The notes under the pieces were generated by a model, which saw only the letters and a list, made by a program, of their open reading frames with translations, did no database searches and was not told the origin of the DNA. Of a DNA stretch of 7,541 bases, positions 1 through 6,279 are shown one piece after another; positions within the stretch are counted from its first letter, which is position 1, and every line of letters starts with the position of its first letter. The stretch spans positions 1-7,541 of the forward strand of contig SBGI01000287.1 of NCBI GenBank assembly GCA_006227015.1. The letters run 5' to 3'. The position numbers were made by a program, and so were the translations under genes. Source of the stretch: Gammaproteobacteria bacterium (GTDB lineage Bacteria > Pseudomonadota > Gammaproteobacteria > Pseudomonadales > Porticoccaceae).

Positions 1-275
1 GGCTCCAGCTTGCCTTCATAATGCAGGTTTTTCAGGCCCACGCGCATTTCATTGTCGGTGAGCAAGCGGCCGTAAGCCATTTCGGGAGGCAGAGTAATGC
101 TGTACTTGTCCCCCACTTCTTTGCCCAGCATGGACGCCTCGAGGGGCTCGATCATATTGCGGTGACCAAAGATAAAAGTCGCCGCTTCCTCATCCTGGGA
201 AGTCTCCACAACTTCGCCGTGTTCATCGGTCATGGTGTAGTGGAAGGCCACTACAGCATTGTCTTGTATTTTCAT
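1..275 (-). CDS. FKBP-type peptidyl-prolyl cis-trans isomerase, SlyD-like (C-terminus outside window)
   Basis: I translated this by hand from the minus strand. The ATG is at 275 and the frame stays open for 91 codons to the window edge, so the 3' part is missing. The protein starts MKIQDNAVVAFHYTM, followed by a GEVVETS segment, FIFGHRNMIEPLEASMLG at about residues 35-52, and LPPEMAYG at about 62-69. This is the usual FKBP layout: first strand, the G-x-x-x-I/L-E-P-L-E-x-A/S-L-x-G block, then the A-Y-G turn. The absence of a signal peptide indicates a cytoplasmic enzyme. The family catalyses isomerisation of peptide bonds before proline and acts as a folding helper. After AYG the sequence runs into TDNEMRVGLKNL, which resembles the start of the flap insert of SlyD-type proteins. 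The metal-binding tail and the full insert lie outside, so SlyD versus FkpB cannot be settled. A good promoter sits just upstream, so the gene is probably transcribed independently of the ABC gene before it. Confidence 0.85.
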   Translation of the reverse strand, partial: MKIQDNAVVAFHYTMTDEHGEVVETSQDEEAATFIFGHRNMIEPLEASMLGKEVGDKYSITLPPEMAYGRLLTDNEMRVGLKNLHYEGKLE

Positions 276-310
276 AGCTTGAGTAATCCTAGATCGGCAA
301 ATCGGCGCAC

Positions 311-339
311 ATTATGGTGGCCTGAGTCTAGGCTGGCAA
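311..339 (-). promoter_or_regulatory. Sigma70-type promoter for the FKBP-type isomerase gene
   Basis: On the minus strand the sequence reads TTGCCA at 339-334, a spacer of exactly 17 nt, then CATAAT at 316-311. Each box matches the sigma70 consensus at five of six positions and the spacing is optimal. Initiation would fall near 304, giving a leader of about 30 nt before the ATG at 275. An AGGA at about 290-287 in that leader could serve as a rather distant ribosome binding site. The -35 box lies within the last codons of the ABC ATPase gene. This is sequence match only; activity is inferred. Confidence 0.6.
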
Positions 340-1116
340 GACCTGGTAAAAGCCATTGGAGACACTGACGGTCAAAGGCATGTCAAACACTGAGGACAGG
401 TGTGAGTCGGTCAGCATCTCACTCTTGTCTCCGTCGGCTACCACCTGTCCACCGTCCATAAAGACTACGCGCTCAATTTCGGGCGGTATTTCGTGAATAT
501 GGTGCGTGGCGAGCAGAATGGTTTTTCCACGCTGTAACAAATCGCGGATCCCATTGAGGTAATGATAGGTGGCATTCAGGTCGAGGCCACTGGTGGGTTC
601 ATCGAGAATCAGGTGCTCGGGGTTGTGGATCAGAGCCCGTCCGAGCAGACAACGGCGCTGCTGGCCCGTGGACATCTGCTTGTAGGGCCGACCCGCCAGA
701 TCGGAAATACCCAACTCTTCCAGCACCGCTTTTCCCCGAGCCAGTTGATCGTCTGTTACATCCTGGTAGTGGAACAAGCCGATGGAATTATGAAGACCGG
801 AAACCACCACGCCAAGGCCGCTGACATCCGGCACAAAACCCTGTTGCAGGTCGGCGGACACCAGGCCGATTTTTTCCCGCAACTCCCACAAGATAGGACG
901 GTCCTGCCCGAGGATACGCACATGGGAATCATCATTCACCACAGGATACAATTCCCGGGTCAGGAGCTTTAATAATGTACTTTTCCCGGCACCATTGGGG
1001 CCGATAATGGCCGTACTCTGTCCCTGTTCGACCGACAGTGAAAAGCCATCAAAGACTTTTTTGTTGTCACGGTAGACAGTGGCGTTATGAATATCGAGAA
1101 GCCGGGGTTTTTGCAT
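328..1116 (-). CDS. ABC-type ATP-binding protein, YlmA/ModF-like, no permease nearby
   Basis: This 262-residue protein is a single ABC nucleotide-binding domain. It has Walker A GPNGAGKST at 39-47, a Q-loop glutamine at 91 in VSADLQ, the signature STGQQRR at 149-155 (a variant of LSGGQ), and Walker B LILDEP at 169-174. A D-loop SGLD at 176-179 and the switch histidine at 205 in LLATHH complete the ATPase. All catalytic residues are present, so it should hydrolyse ATP. There is no membrane segment, solute-binding domain or second ATPase domain. The overall pattern resembles the single-domain ATPases grouped with YlmA and ModF, whose substrates are mostly unknown; this assignment is from memory of the family. 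The gene starts 35 nt after the lipA stop in the same direction and may be the last gene of that transcript. Its upstream GGA at about 10 nt is a weak ribosome binding site. It could serve a transporter encoded elsewhere or have a non-transport role; the substrate cannot be read from the sequence. Confidence 0.85.
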   Translation of the reverse strand: MQKPRLLDIHNATVYRDNKKVFDGFSLSVEQGQSTAIIGPNGAGKSTLLKLLTRELYPVVNDDSHVRILGQDRPILWELREKIGLVSADLQQGFVPDVSGLGVVVSGLHNSIGLFHYQDVTDDQLARGKAVLEELGISDLAGRPYKQMSTGQQRRCLLGRALIHNPEHLILDEPTSGLDLNATYHYLNGIRDLLQRGKTILLATHHIHEIPPEIERVVFMDGGQVVADGDKSEMLTDSHLSSVFDMPLTVSVSNGFYQVLPA

Positions 1117-1141
1117 TGTATTGTTATCCGGATGAACCTTG

Positions 1142-1162
1142 AGGCAGGCAGCTAGCCTACCT
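1142..1162 (-). other. Stem-loop spanning the lipA stop codon
   Basis: In the minus-strand transcript AGGUAGGC (1162-1155) pairs with GCCUGCCU (1149-1142) around a 5-nt loop, UAGCU, that contains the UAG stop of lipA. The stem has eight pairs, one of them a G-U wobble. The following bases are CAAGGUUCAUCC, with no run of U, so it is not a standard intrinsic terminator. It may protect the lipA mRNA 3' end, or reduce read-through into the ABC gene. It could also be coincidental. Confidence 0.35.
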
Positions 1163-2132
1163 GCTCACCCCTGGCCTGTTTATCCGCATGGTAGGAAGAA
1201 CGCACCAGCGGACCAGATGCCACCTGACTGAAGCCTATACTGTGGCCATATTCCGCATACTCGGCAAATTCATCCGGGTGTACAAAACGCTCCACCGGCA
1301 GATGGTTTTTAGACGGTTGCAGGTATTGCCCCACGGTGAGCATATCCACATCGTGGGCACGCAGGTCATCGAGGGTACGCATCAGCTCATCCTTACTTTC
1401 ACCCAGCCCCACCATCAGTCCTGACTTGGTGGGCACATTGGGATTAAGGCGCTTGTATTCCTGAAGCAGTTTCAGGGACCATGCATAATTGGCGCCCGGG
1501 CGGGCCTCGCGATAAAGCCTCGGCACGGTTTCCATGTTGTGATTGAAAACATCCGGAGGCGTGGCGCTAAGAATTTCCAGTGCGGGCTCCATACGGCCGC
1601 GAAAATCCGGCACCAGAATCTCCAGCTTTAAGGCCGGGCTGAGAATACGGGCCTCCCGGATACAGTCTGCAAAATGCTGAGCACCTCCGTCGCGCAGGTC
1701 ATCCCGGTCCACAGAAGTGATCACCACATAGCTCAATTGCATTTCATGGATGGCTTTTGCCAGGTGCGCCGGCTCCTCTGTATCCAAGGGGTTCGGCTTA
1801 CCGTGGCCCACATCGCAGAAAGGACAGCGGCGGGTACAGATTTCCCCCATGATCATGAAGGTTGCGGTACCGTGACTGAAACACTCACTGAGGTTGGGAC
1901 AGGCCGCTTCTTCGCAAACCGTAGCCAGCTTATTCTTGCGCAGGATGTTTTTGATTTCCTGTACCTTAGGGGAGGATGAGACACGGATACGCATCCAGTC
2001 CGGTTTGCGCTGGATTTCCTCTGTGGGAATCACTTTCACCGGGATCCGCTCCACCTTGTCAGCGCTGCGCAATTTCTCGCCCTGTTGAAGGCGTCGTGTG
2101 CGTTTGGGCGGAACTACTTTGGTGTCAGTCAT
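1152..2132 (-). CDS. lipA: Lipoyl synthase (radical SAM)
   Basis: LipA inserts sulfur at C6 and C8 of the octanoyl chain bound to lipoyl domains, the last step of lipoate assembly, in the cytoplasm. With the ATG at 2132 the protein has 326 residues. It carries the auxiliary cluster motif CX4CX5C (C73, C78, C84, within [13 protein letters not shown]) and the radical SAM motif CX3CX2C (C99, C103, C106, within CTRRCPFC). The C-terminal RSSYHAD motif is also present; one of its serines binds the auxiliary cluster in this family. The length matches the usual 320 or so. The frame can extend to a TTG at 2150, but nothing resembling a ribosome binding site precedes that TTG. The ATG has GAGG 12 nt upstream, and the shorter form begins like typical LipA proteins. 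The gene lies 27 nt after lipB. Identification is secure; only the start is debatable. Confidence 0.97.
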   Translation of the reverse strand: MTDTKVVPPKRTRRLQQGEKLRSADKVERIPVKVIPTEEIQRKPDWMRIRVSSSPKVQEIKNILRKNKLATVCEEAACPNLSECFSHGTATFMIMGEICTRRCPFCDVGHGKPNPLDTEEPAHLAKAIHEMQLSYVVITSVDRDDLRDGGAQHFADCIREARILSPALKLEILVPDFRGRMEPALEILSATPPDVFNHNMETVPRLYREARPGANYAWSLKLLQEYKRLNPNVPTKSGLMVGLGESKDELMRTLDDLRAHDVDMLTVGQYLQPSKNHLPVERFVHPDEFAEYAEYGHSIGFSQVASGPLVRSSYHADKQARGEQVG

Positions 2133-2159
2133 TACTGCGGGTTGCCTCAATGATTCGGT

Positions 2160-2849
2160 TCAGGGTGCGGGGGCTTGCTGTGTTGGCAGCAGTGGATGAT
2201 CGCCCTCCACTCGGTGCGTATTATACCCCAGCTTTGTGGTCAAAATATCGGCAAGGTGTTCCGCCACCTGTTGCAAACTGACCTTATCCTGCAACAGATC
2301 ATTCATCTGTGTCATGGGCACACCGAGACCGCAGGGATTAATGCGTGCCCAGGGACTGAGGTCCATATCAACATTGAAATTGAGTCCGTGATAACTGCAG
2401 CCCCGGCGCACTCGTAGCCCCAGAGAACCGATCTTGGCGCCATTTTCCACGTAAACGCCCGGCGCATCCGGCCTCGGTGCGGCTGTAATGCCCCAGTGAG
2501 CCAGCGTTTCCACCAGCGCCGCTTCGATCAGCGAAACCAGGTCTCGTACCGTGATCCCCAAGCGTTTCAGATCAATCAGCAGGTAACCGGTAATCTGCCC
2601 GGGACCGTGATAGGTGACATGTCCACCGCGATCACTCTGTACCACCGGGATATCGCCAGGCATCAGGATGTACTCCTGTTTACCGGCCTGTCCCTGGGTA
2701 AACACCGGCTCGTGCTCTAGCAGCCAGATTTCATCAGGGGTTTCGGCATCCCGGGTGGAGGTGAGCGTTTTCATGGCTTCAAAGGTATCGGCATAAGCGC
2801 GACACCCCAGGAAGCGGACGATGAGAGGAAGGTCAGGTACTGTCGACAT
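2160..2849 (-). CDS. lipB: Octanoyl-[acyl-carrier-protein]:protein N-octanoyltransferase
   Basis: LipB moves the octanoyl group from octanoyl-ACP to a lysine on the lipoyl domains of 2-oxoacid dehydrogenases and the glycine cleavage H protein, producing the LipA substrate. The 229-residue protein has the [12 protein letters not shown] motif at 74-85, [14 protein letters not shown] at 137-150 with the catalytic lysine at 139, and ARINPCG at 168-174 with the catalytic cysteine at 173. The Lys-Cys spacing of 34 equals that of the E. coli enzyme (K135/C169), and the length is typical. The C-terminal tail is rich in Pro, Gln and Ala and looks unstructured. The start is the first ATG in frame, 23 nt after ybeD. 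There is no convincing Shine-Dalgarno sequence, so translation may rely on coupling to the upstream gene. Confidence 0.97.
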   Translation of the reverse strand: MSTVPDLPLIVRFLGCRAYADTFEAMKTLTSTRDAETPDEIWLLEHEPVFTQGQAGKQEYILMPGDIPVVQSDRGGHVTYHGPGQITGYLLIDLKRLGITVRDLVSLIEAALVETLAHWGITAAPRPDAPGVYVENGAKIGSLGLRVRRGCSYHGLNFNVDMDLSPWARINPCGLGVPMTQMNDLLQDKVSLQQVAEHLADILTTKLGYNTHRVEGDHPLLPTQQAPAP

Positions 2850-2872
2850 ATAAACGGGGTTTGCTTGGGCCG

Positions 2873-3142
2873 TTACAACACCATCTGTACCAACGGGTGA
2901 TCTTTCAGGTCGGCAAAGATGGCCTGTAGTTGCGCTTCCCCAGTGGCAGTGATGGTAACAGTAATGGACTGAAAATTGCCTTTGCGACTATCCCGAATGG
3001 TCATCGTCGTCTGGTCAAACCCGGGGGCGTGACGCTCCATGGTTTCAATCACCAGACTGTGCAGCTCAACACCGGCACTGCCTACCACCTTGATCGGGTA
3101 GTCGCAGGGGAATTCAATTTTTGGTGCTTCCGGCGTCGACAT
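2873..3142 (-). CDS. ybeD: YbeD-family small protein (DUF493)
   Basis: This 89-residue cytoplasmic protein belongs to the YbeD family (DUF493, UPF0250). It has the typical length of just under 90 residues and the expected pattern: an N-terminal [11 protein letters not shown] strand (11-21), a central helix around [10 protein letters not shown] (31-40), a variable loop with [14 protein letters not shown] (51-64), and a final helix ending at DHPLVQMVL. The known E. coli structure is a ferredoxin-like fold resembling ACT regulatory domains, which suggests small-molecule or protein binding, but no activity is established. Its ATG shares one base with the dacA stop (TGATG), so the two are probably translationally coupled, and lipB follows after 23 nt. 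The dacA-ybeD-lipB order is widely conserved in gammaproteobacteria, which supports the assignment. Confidence 0.93.
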   Translation of the reverse strand: MSTPEAPKIEFPCDYPIKVVGSAGVELHSLVIETMERHAPGFDQTTMTIRDSRKGNFQSITVTITATGEAQLQAIFADLKDHPLVQMVL

Positions 3143-4293
3143 CAGGAAAATATCCCTATGAAGAAGCGCTTAATAGCATCCCAGAGGCGCGAGAATATCC
3201 CCGCTTCTTCCACTGCCCGATCTGCCACCAGTGCAGTGTCCAGTAGGGTTTCGCCTTCAAAACTGATGGTCAGATTCCCCAGGGACTGGCCTTGCGCGAG
3301 GGGCGCTTCGATGTCCTCATTGGACACCACCTTTGCCTCCAGCTGATCCTTGGAGCCACGGGGAATAGTCAGGTACAGGTCCTCCGGCACCACCAGGTTG
3401 ACGTTGTCTTCAACGCCGTACCAGACTCGGGCGTTTTCTTTCAGGATGTCGCCGGCGCTGTAGACTTTACCGGTTTCATAGTAGCGAAAGCCAAATGACA
3501 GCAGTTTTTGTGACTCCCTGGCACGGGCCTCTTCACTGCTGGTTCCCATCACCACGGAAACCAGGCGCATGTTATTGCGTACTGCCGATGCCACCAGGCA
3601 AAACCCTGCCTCTTCGGTGTGGCCGGTTTTCAGACCATCCACCGAGCTGTCCCGCCACAATAGGCGATTGCGGTTGGGTTGCTTGATATCGTTGTACTCG
3701 AAGTATTTCTCAGCATAGATGCCGTAGTGTTCCGGGTAATCCTGTATCAGGGCGCGGGCCAGCAGGGACAGATCGCGGGCCGTGGTCACGTGCCCATCCG
3801 ATGGCCAGCCGGTGGCATTGTGAAAGGTTGTGTTTTTCATGCCCAGCAACTGGGCCTGCTGGTTCATGACATCGGCAAAAGCACTTTCACTGCCCGCCAG
3901 GTACTCGGCCAATGCCACTGAGGCATCGTTGCCGGACTGAATGATCACGCCGCGCAGCAAATCCATCAGCGGCACCTGCGTCCCTTCCCTGACAAACATT
4001 TTTGAACCACCCATTTTCCAGGCCGTCACGCTGATGGGTACCATGTCCTGTTCCTTGATCTTGCCGTTGTGTAACTCCGCGGCAACGATATAACTGGTCA
4101 TCATCTTGGTCAGGCTGGCTGGGGGCAACTGCTGGTCTGCGTTGTGCTCCACCAGTACCTTGCCGGTATTGGCATCCATCAGAATCCAGGCGGAAGCGGC
4201 CAGCTCCGGTGGCGCCGGGATAAGAATTTTGGCTTGAGACATGGCCGGCAGCAGGGATAGCAGCAACCCGATGGAGAGAATTTTCTTCAACAT
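3142..4293 (-). CDS. dacA: D-alanyl-D-alanine carboxypeptidase, PBP5/6 type
   Basis: This penicillin-binding protein removes the terminal D-Ala from pentapeptide stems in the periplasm, limiting cross-linking. Starting at the ATG at 4293 it has 383 residues. A signal peptide covers about 1-21, ending in SQA. The active-site SXXK is S60-L-T-K63, the SGN triad is 120-122 and KTG is 222-224. A beta-rich C-terminal PBP5 domain follows, then an amphipathic C-terminal helix (about 365-383, with SRLWDAIKRFF) that would anchor the protein to the inner membrane. All catalytic motifs are intact. The frame can extend two codons to a TTG at 4299; the ATG is preferred because neither site has a clear Shine-Dalgarno sequence and TTG is the weaker codon. 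A candidate promoter lies in the 95-nt gap after rlpA. In Pseudomonas the gene at this position is called dacC, so the symbol is a matter of convention. Confidence 0.96.
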   Translation of the reverse strand: MLKKILSIGLLLSLLPAMSQAKILIPAPPELAASAWILMDANTGKVLVEHNADQQLPPASLTKMMTSYIVAAELHNGKIKEQDMVPISVTAWKMGGSKMFVREGTQVPLMDLLRGVIIQSGNDASVALAEYLAGSESAFADVMNQQAQLLGMKNTTFHNATGWPSDGHVTTARDLSLLARALIQDYPEHYGIYAEKYFEYNDIKQPNRNRLLWRDSSVDGLKTGHTEEAGFCLVASAVRNNMRLVSVVMGTSSEEARARESQKLLSFGFRYYETGKVYSAGDILKENARVWYGVEDNVNLVVPEDLYLTIPRGSKDQLEAKVVSNEDIEAPLAQGQSLGNLTISFEGETLLDTALVADRAVEEAGIFSRLWDAIKRFFIGIFS

Positions 4294-4352
4294 AAGCAAC
4301 AGTTTTTAAATTGGTGAAAAAATGAATGGATACACCGGAAAGGAATATGGAA

Positions 4353-4361
4353 ATTCTAGCA
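4353..4361 (-). promoter_or_regulatory. Possible extended -10 promoter for dacA
   Basis: The minus strand reads TGC TAGAAT (4361-4353), matching the extended -10 form TGnTATAAT at all but one position. No good -35 box sits 16-18 nt upstream, which extended -10 promoters can tolerate. Initiation would be near 4346, leaving a leader of about 50 nt before the dacA ATG at 4293. The site lies in the longest intergenic gap of the window, a plausible place for a second promoter splitting the mrdA-to-rlpA genes from dacA-to-lipA. It is a motif match only. Confidence 0.4.
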
Positions 4362-4375
4362 CGGGGCCCGCCCGT
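4361..4375 (-). other. GC-rich inverted repeat after rlpA
   Basis: Thirteen bases after the rlpA stop, ACGGG (4375-4371) pairs with CCCGT (4365-4361) across a 5-nt GC loop. The following sequence is GCTAGAATTTCC, without a U run, so an intrinsic terminator is unlikely. The 3' arm touches the TG of the possible extended -10 promoter. It may be a weak pause or stability hairpin, or incidental. Confidence 0.25.
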
Positions 4376-4388
4376 CTTTCAGGTAAAG

Positions 4389-5267
4389 TTATTCGTAGAC
4401 CACAAAGGGACTGATATTCTCCCGCTGCTGCAATAAATTACGCAGATTCAACAGCGTTACATTATCGCTCAGCGGTCCCACCAACACCTTGTACAAGGTT
4501 GTTGGCTGGCTTTGCTGCCGAACCACCACAGGAAACTCAGTCAGGCTCTGCACTTTCTGCGATAGGGTGGAGGCTGCCGAATGAGTACTGAAAGCTCCAA
4601 CCTGGAGAAAGGTATTGCCGGGCAGGGCGTAATCATCCGAGCTGACAACCGGCTGCGCCGAGGGAATCACACTTGGCTGACTGTAGATATGCGGCTGCTC
4701 CACAGAATTTTTCTGGTATTTGAGCGGGTCGATGGCTTCCACAATCACCTTGGCCGTGCCCCTGTCAGAGTAACCCAGCTTTTTTGCCGCAACATAGGAA
4801 AGGTCAATGATGCGATCACCGTGGAAGGGGCCACGATCATTAACCCGGACAATCACACTGCGACCATTTTCGACATTGGTAACACGCACGTAACAGGGGA
4901 TGGGCAGGGTTTTATGGGCCGCTGTCATTTCGTACATGCTGTAAGGCTCACCATTTGAGGTATTGCGGCCGTGGAACTTGTTGCCATACCAGGAGGCGAC
5001 GCCCTGCTGCCGGTAGCCAATACTGGAGGGCAGCACTTCATAGGTTTTACCAAACACGGTATAGGGGCTTTTGTTTCCCGCCTTGGTAACCGGCTCGACT
5101 TTCGGCACTGCATCGGGAATATGTGCGACTTCCACATCCTTTGGTGGAGGGCCATCACCATAGCCATACCCGCCTTTGCTACTGCCACTGCCACCGCAGC
5201 CCTGTAACAAAAGCACCATGACGGCCAGTGCCGCCATAGGCGTATAACGCCTAGAGATTGCTTTCAC
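4389..5267 (-). CDS. rlpA: RlpA septal/sidewall lytic transglycosylase lipoprotein with SPOR domain
   Basis: RlpA is an outer-membrane lipoprotein. In Pseudomonas it cleaves glycan strands that lack stem peptides. With the GTG at 5267 it has 292 residues: a positively charged start (KAISRRY), a hydrophobic segment and a lipobox LQGC with the acylated cysteine at 24. Glycines at +2 and +3 favour outer-membrane sorting. A Gly/Ser/Tyr/Pro-rich linker leads to a double-psi beta-barrel (about 87-178) with VASWYG, E107, H118 (TAAHKTLP) and D144 (VNDRGPF). The E-H and E-D spacings of 11 and 37 equal those of the Pseudomonas catalytic residues. A SPOR domain at about 217-291 (TFLQVGAF near its start) would bind denuded glycan at division sites. 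The open frame reaches a GTG at 5273, but GGAG at 5278-5275 is 7 nt from the GTG at 5267 and only 1 nt from the upstream one. The gene overlaps mltB by 17 nt, suggesting coupled translation. Confidence 0.95.
   Translation of the reverse strand: MKAISRRYTPMAALAVMVLLLQGCGGSGSSKGGYGYGDGPPPKDVEVAHIPDAVPKVEPVTKAGNKSPYTVFGKTYEVLPSSIGYRQQGVASWYGNKFHGRNTSNGEPYSMYEMTAAHKTLPIPCYVRVTNVENGRSVIVRVNDRGPFHGDRIIDLSYVAAKKLGYSDRGTAKVIVEAIDPLKYQKNSVEQPHIYSQPSVIPSAQPVVSSDDYALPGNTFLQVGAFSTHSAASTLSQKVQSLTEFPVVVRQQSQPTTLYKVLVGPLSDNVTLLNLRNLLQQRENISPFVVYE
5237..5253 (-). repeat. Perfect 7-bp inverted repeat at the mltB stop / rlpA start
   Basis: TAGGCGT at 5253-5247 and ACGCCTA at 5243-5237 are perfect inverted copies separated by 3 nt. 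The first arm begins with the TAG stop of mltB and the second ends at an internal in-frame ATG of rlpA (5237). In RNA it would form a tight hairpin 13 nt downstream of the rlpA GTG start. The repeat is seen directly; any regulatory role is inferred. Confidence 0.5.
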
Positions 5268-6231
5268 CAACACGCTCCAGAATCAGCTGACTCAACTGAT
5301 GTACCGCCATGGCATACATGGTGCTGCGATTATAGCGGGTGATGACGTAAAAATTGTTAAGTCCCAGCCACAGCTGTTCCCCGTCCTCGGCTTCCAGAGT
5401 AAAAGGCAGGGCTTTGCTATCCTCTGGCAATTCATCTTCAGCCATCAGACCCAACTGCGACCATTCAGCCAGGGTTTTGTCCAGCGCAAGCTTGTTCAAT
5501 AAGGTTTCATCGAGATCGGCGCCCGCGCGGGCACGAGTGACCACGGGTTCATTCATAACCCAACCGTGCTTGGCGAAGTAGTTGGCAACACTGCCGATAG
5601 CATCAGAGCGGTTGTTCCAGATATCAGCAAAGCCATCACCATCAAAATCCACGGCAAAGCTGCGATAGCTACTGGGAATAAACTGCCCATAACCCATGGC
5701 ACCGGCATAGGATCCCATCAATTTGAGGGGGTCCTGGCGTTGCTCCCGGGCCAGCAGCAGAAATTCTTCCAGCTGGCGGGTAAAAAAAGCACTGCGGGGG
5801 GGATAATCAAACGACAGCGTCGACAGGGCATCAATCACCCGGAAACCGCCCTTGATGCGCCCGTAAAATGTTTCCACACCGATAATGGCAACAATCACTT
5901 CCGGGGCTACCGCATACTGTTGCGAGGCCAGCTTCAGGGCCTCCCGGTTGTGTCGCCAGAACTCAACTCCTTCAGTGATGCGTTTCTCGGTAATAAAAAT
6001 TTTGCGGTAGTCCTTCCAGGGTTTGACCTTCTCCGCCGGTCGCATCATGGCATCAATAATGGACTGCTTCTTTTCCGCGTTATCCAGCAGCGCGTTGACC
6101 TCACTGCGATCAAAACCGTGTTCCGCCACCATGCGATCAGCAAATGCCTTGGCTTCAGGAGAATCCAAATAGCCGGCCTGCACCGACACAGACAGCAAAG
6201 CAGCTAACGCAAAGACCACTCTTTTTTTCAT
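5251..6231 (-). CDS. mltB: MltB/SltB-family soluble lytic murein transglycosylase
   Basis: This enzyme cleaves the MurNAc-GlcNAc bond in peptidoglycan, leaving 1,6-anhydro ends. With the ATG at 6231 it has 326 residues. Residues 1-19 form a signal peptide (KKR, hydrophobic core, VQA). The catalytic glutamate is E120 in IIGVETFYGR, followed by GSYAGAMGYGQFIPSSY at 173-189 and an EF-hand-like calcium loop DFDGDGFADIW at 195-205. There is no lipobox and no cysteine anywhere, so it should be a soluble periplasmic protein, unlike the lipidated E. coli MltB. In Pseudomonas aeruginosa the gene in this position, between rodA and rlpA, is sltB1, a soluble member; this is likely its counterpart. The frame extends to a TTG at 6243, but the ATG gives the cleaner signal peptide. 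No strong ribosome binding site is visible for either. The gene starts 48 nt after rodA. Confidence 0.95.
   Translation of the reverse strand: MKKRVVFALAALLSVSVQAGYLDSPEAKAFADRMVAEHGFDRSEVNALLDNAEKKQSIIDAMMRPAEKVKPWKDYRKIFITEKRITEGVEFWRHNREALKLASQQYAVAPEVIVAIIGVETFYGRIKGGFRVIDALSTLSFDYPPRSAFFTRQLEEFLLLAREQRQDPLKLMGSYAGAMGYGQFIPSSYRSFAVDFDGDGFADIWNNRSDAIGSVANYFAKHGWVMNEPVVTRARAGADLDETLLNKLALDKTLAEWSQLGLMAEDELPEDSKALPFTLEAEDGEQLWLGLNNFYVITRYNRSTMYAMAVHQLSQLILERVGESNL
5275..5278 (-). promoter_or_regulatory. Ribosome binding site that sets the rlpA start
   Basis: GGAG on the minus strand lies inside the last codons of mltB. It is 7 nt before the GTG at 5267, 4 nt before a TTG at 5270 and 1 nt before a GTG at 5273. 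Spacing favours the GTG at 5267. Confidence 0.6.
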
Positions 6232-6279
6232 ATTTTTTATCAAGAGCTATCGCCCTCTACCCCTCGCCAATCTAGATTA

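Noticed and set aside
21..368. Plus-strand open frame opposite the FKBP-type isomerase gene
   Set aside because: It runs across the isomerase start, its promoter and the end of the ABC gene, resembles no family and has no sign of its own expression. It is a shadow of the minus-strand genes.
5566..6207. Long plus-strand open frame (213 codons) inside mltB
   Set aside because: It is antisense to a clearly recognisable enzyme, its composition is atypical of a folded protein, and it ends within the signal peptide region of mltB. No motif was recognised.
6222..6228. Run of seven A residues in the first lysine codons of mltB, a possible slippage site
   Set aside because: The frame is continuous and gives a normal signal peptide; neighbouring frames close quickly. 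Lys-Lys-Arg codons explain the run.
6269..6278. Perfect 10-bp palindrome AATCTAGATT just after the rodA stop
   Set aside because: It is short, AT-rich and has no loop or repeated partner elsewhere in the window, so an operator cannot be argued from it.
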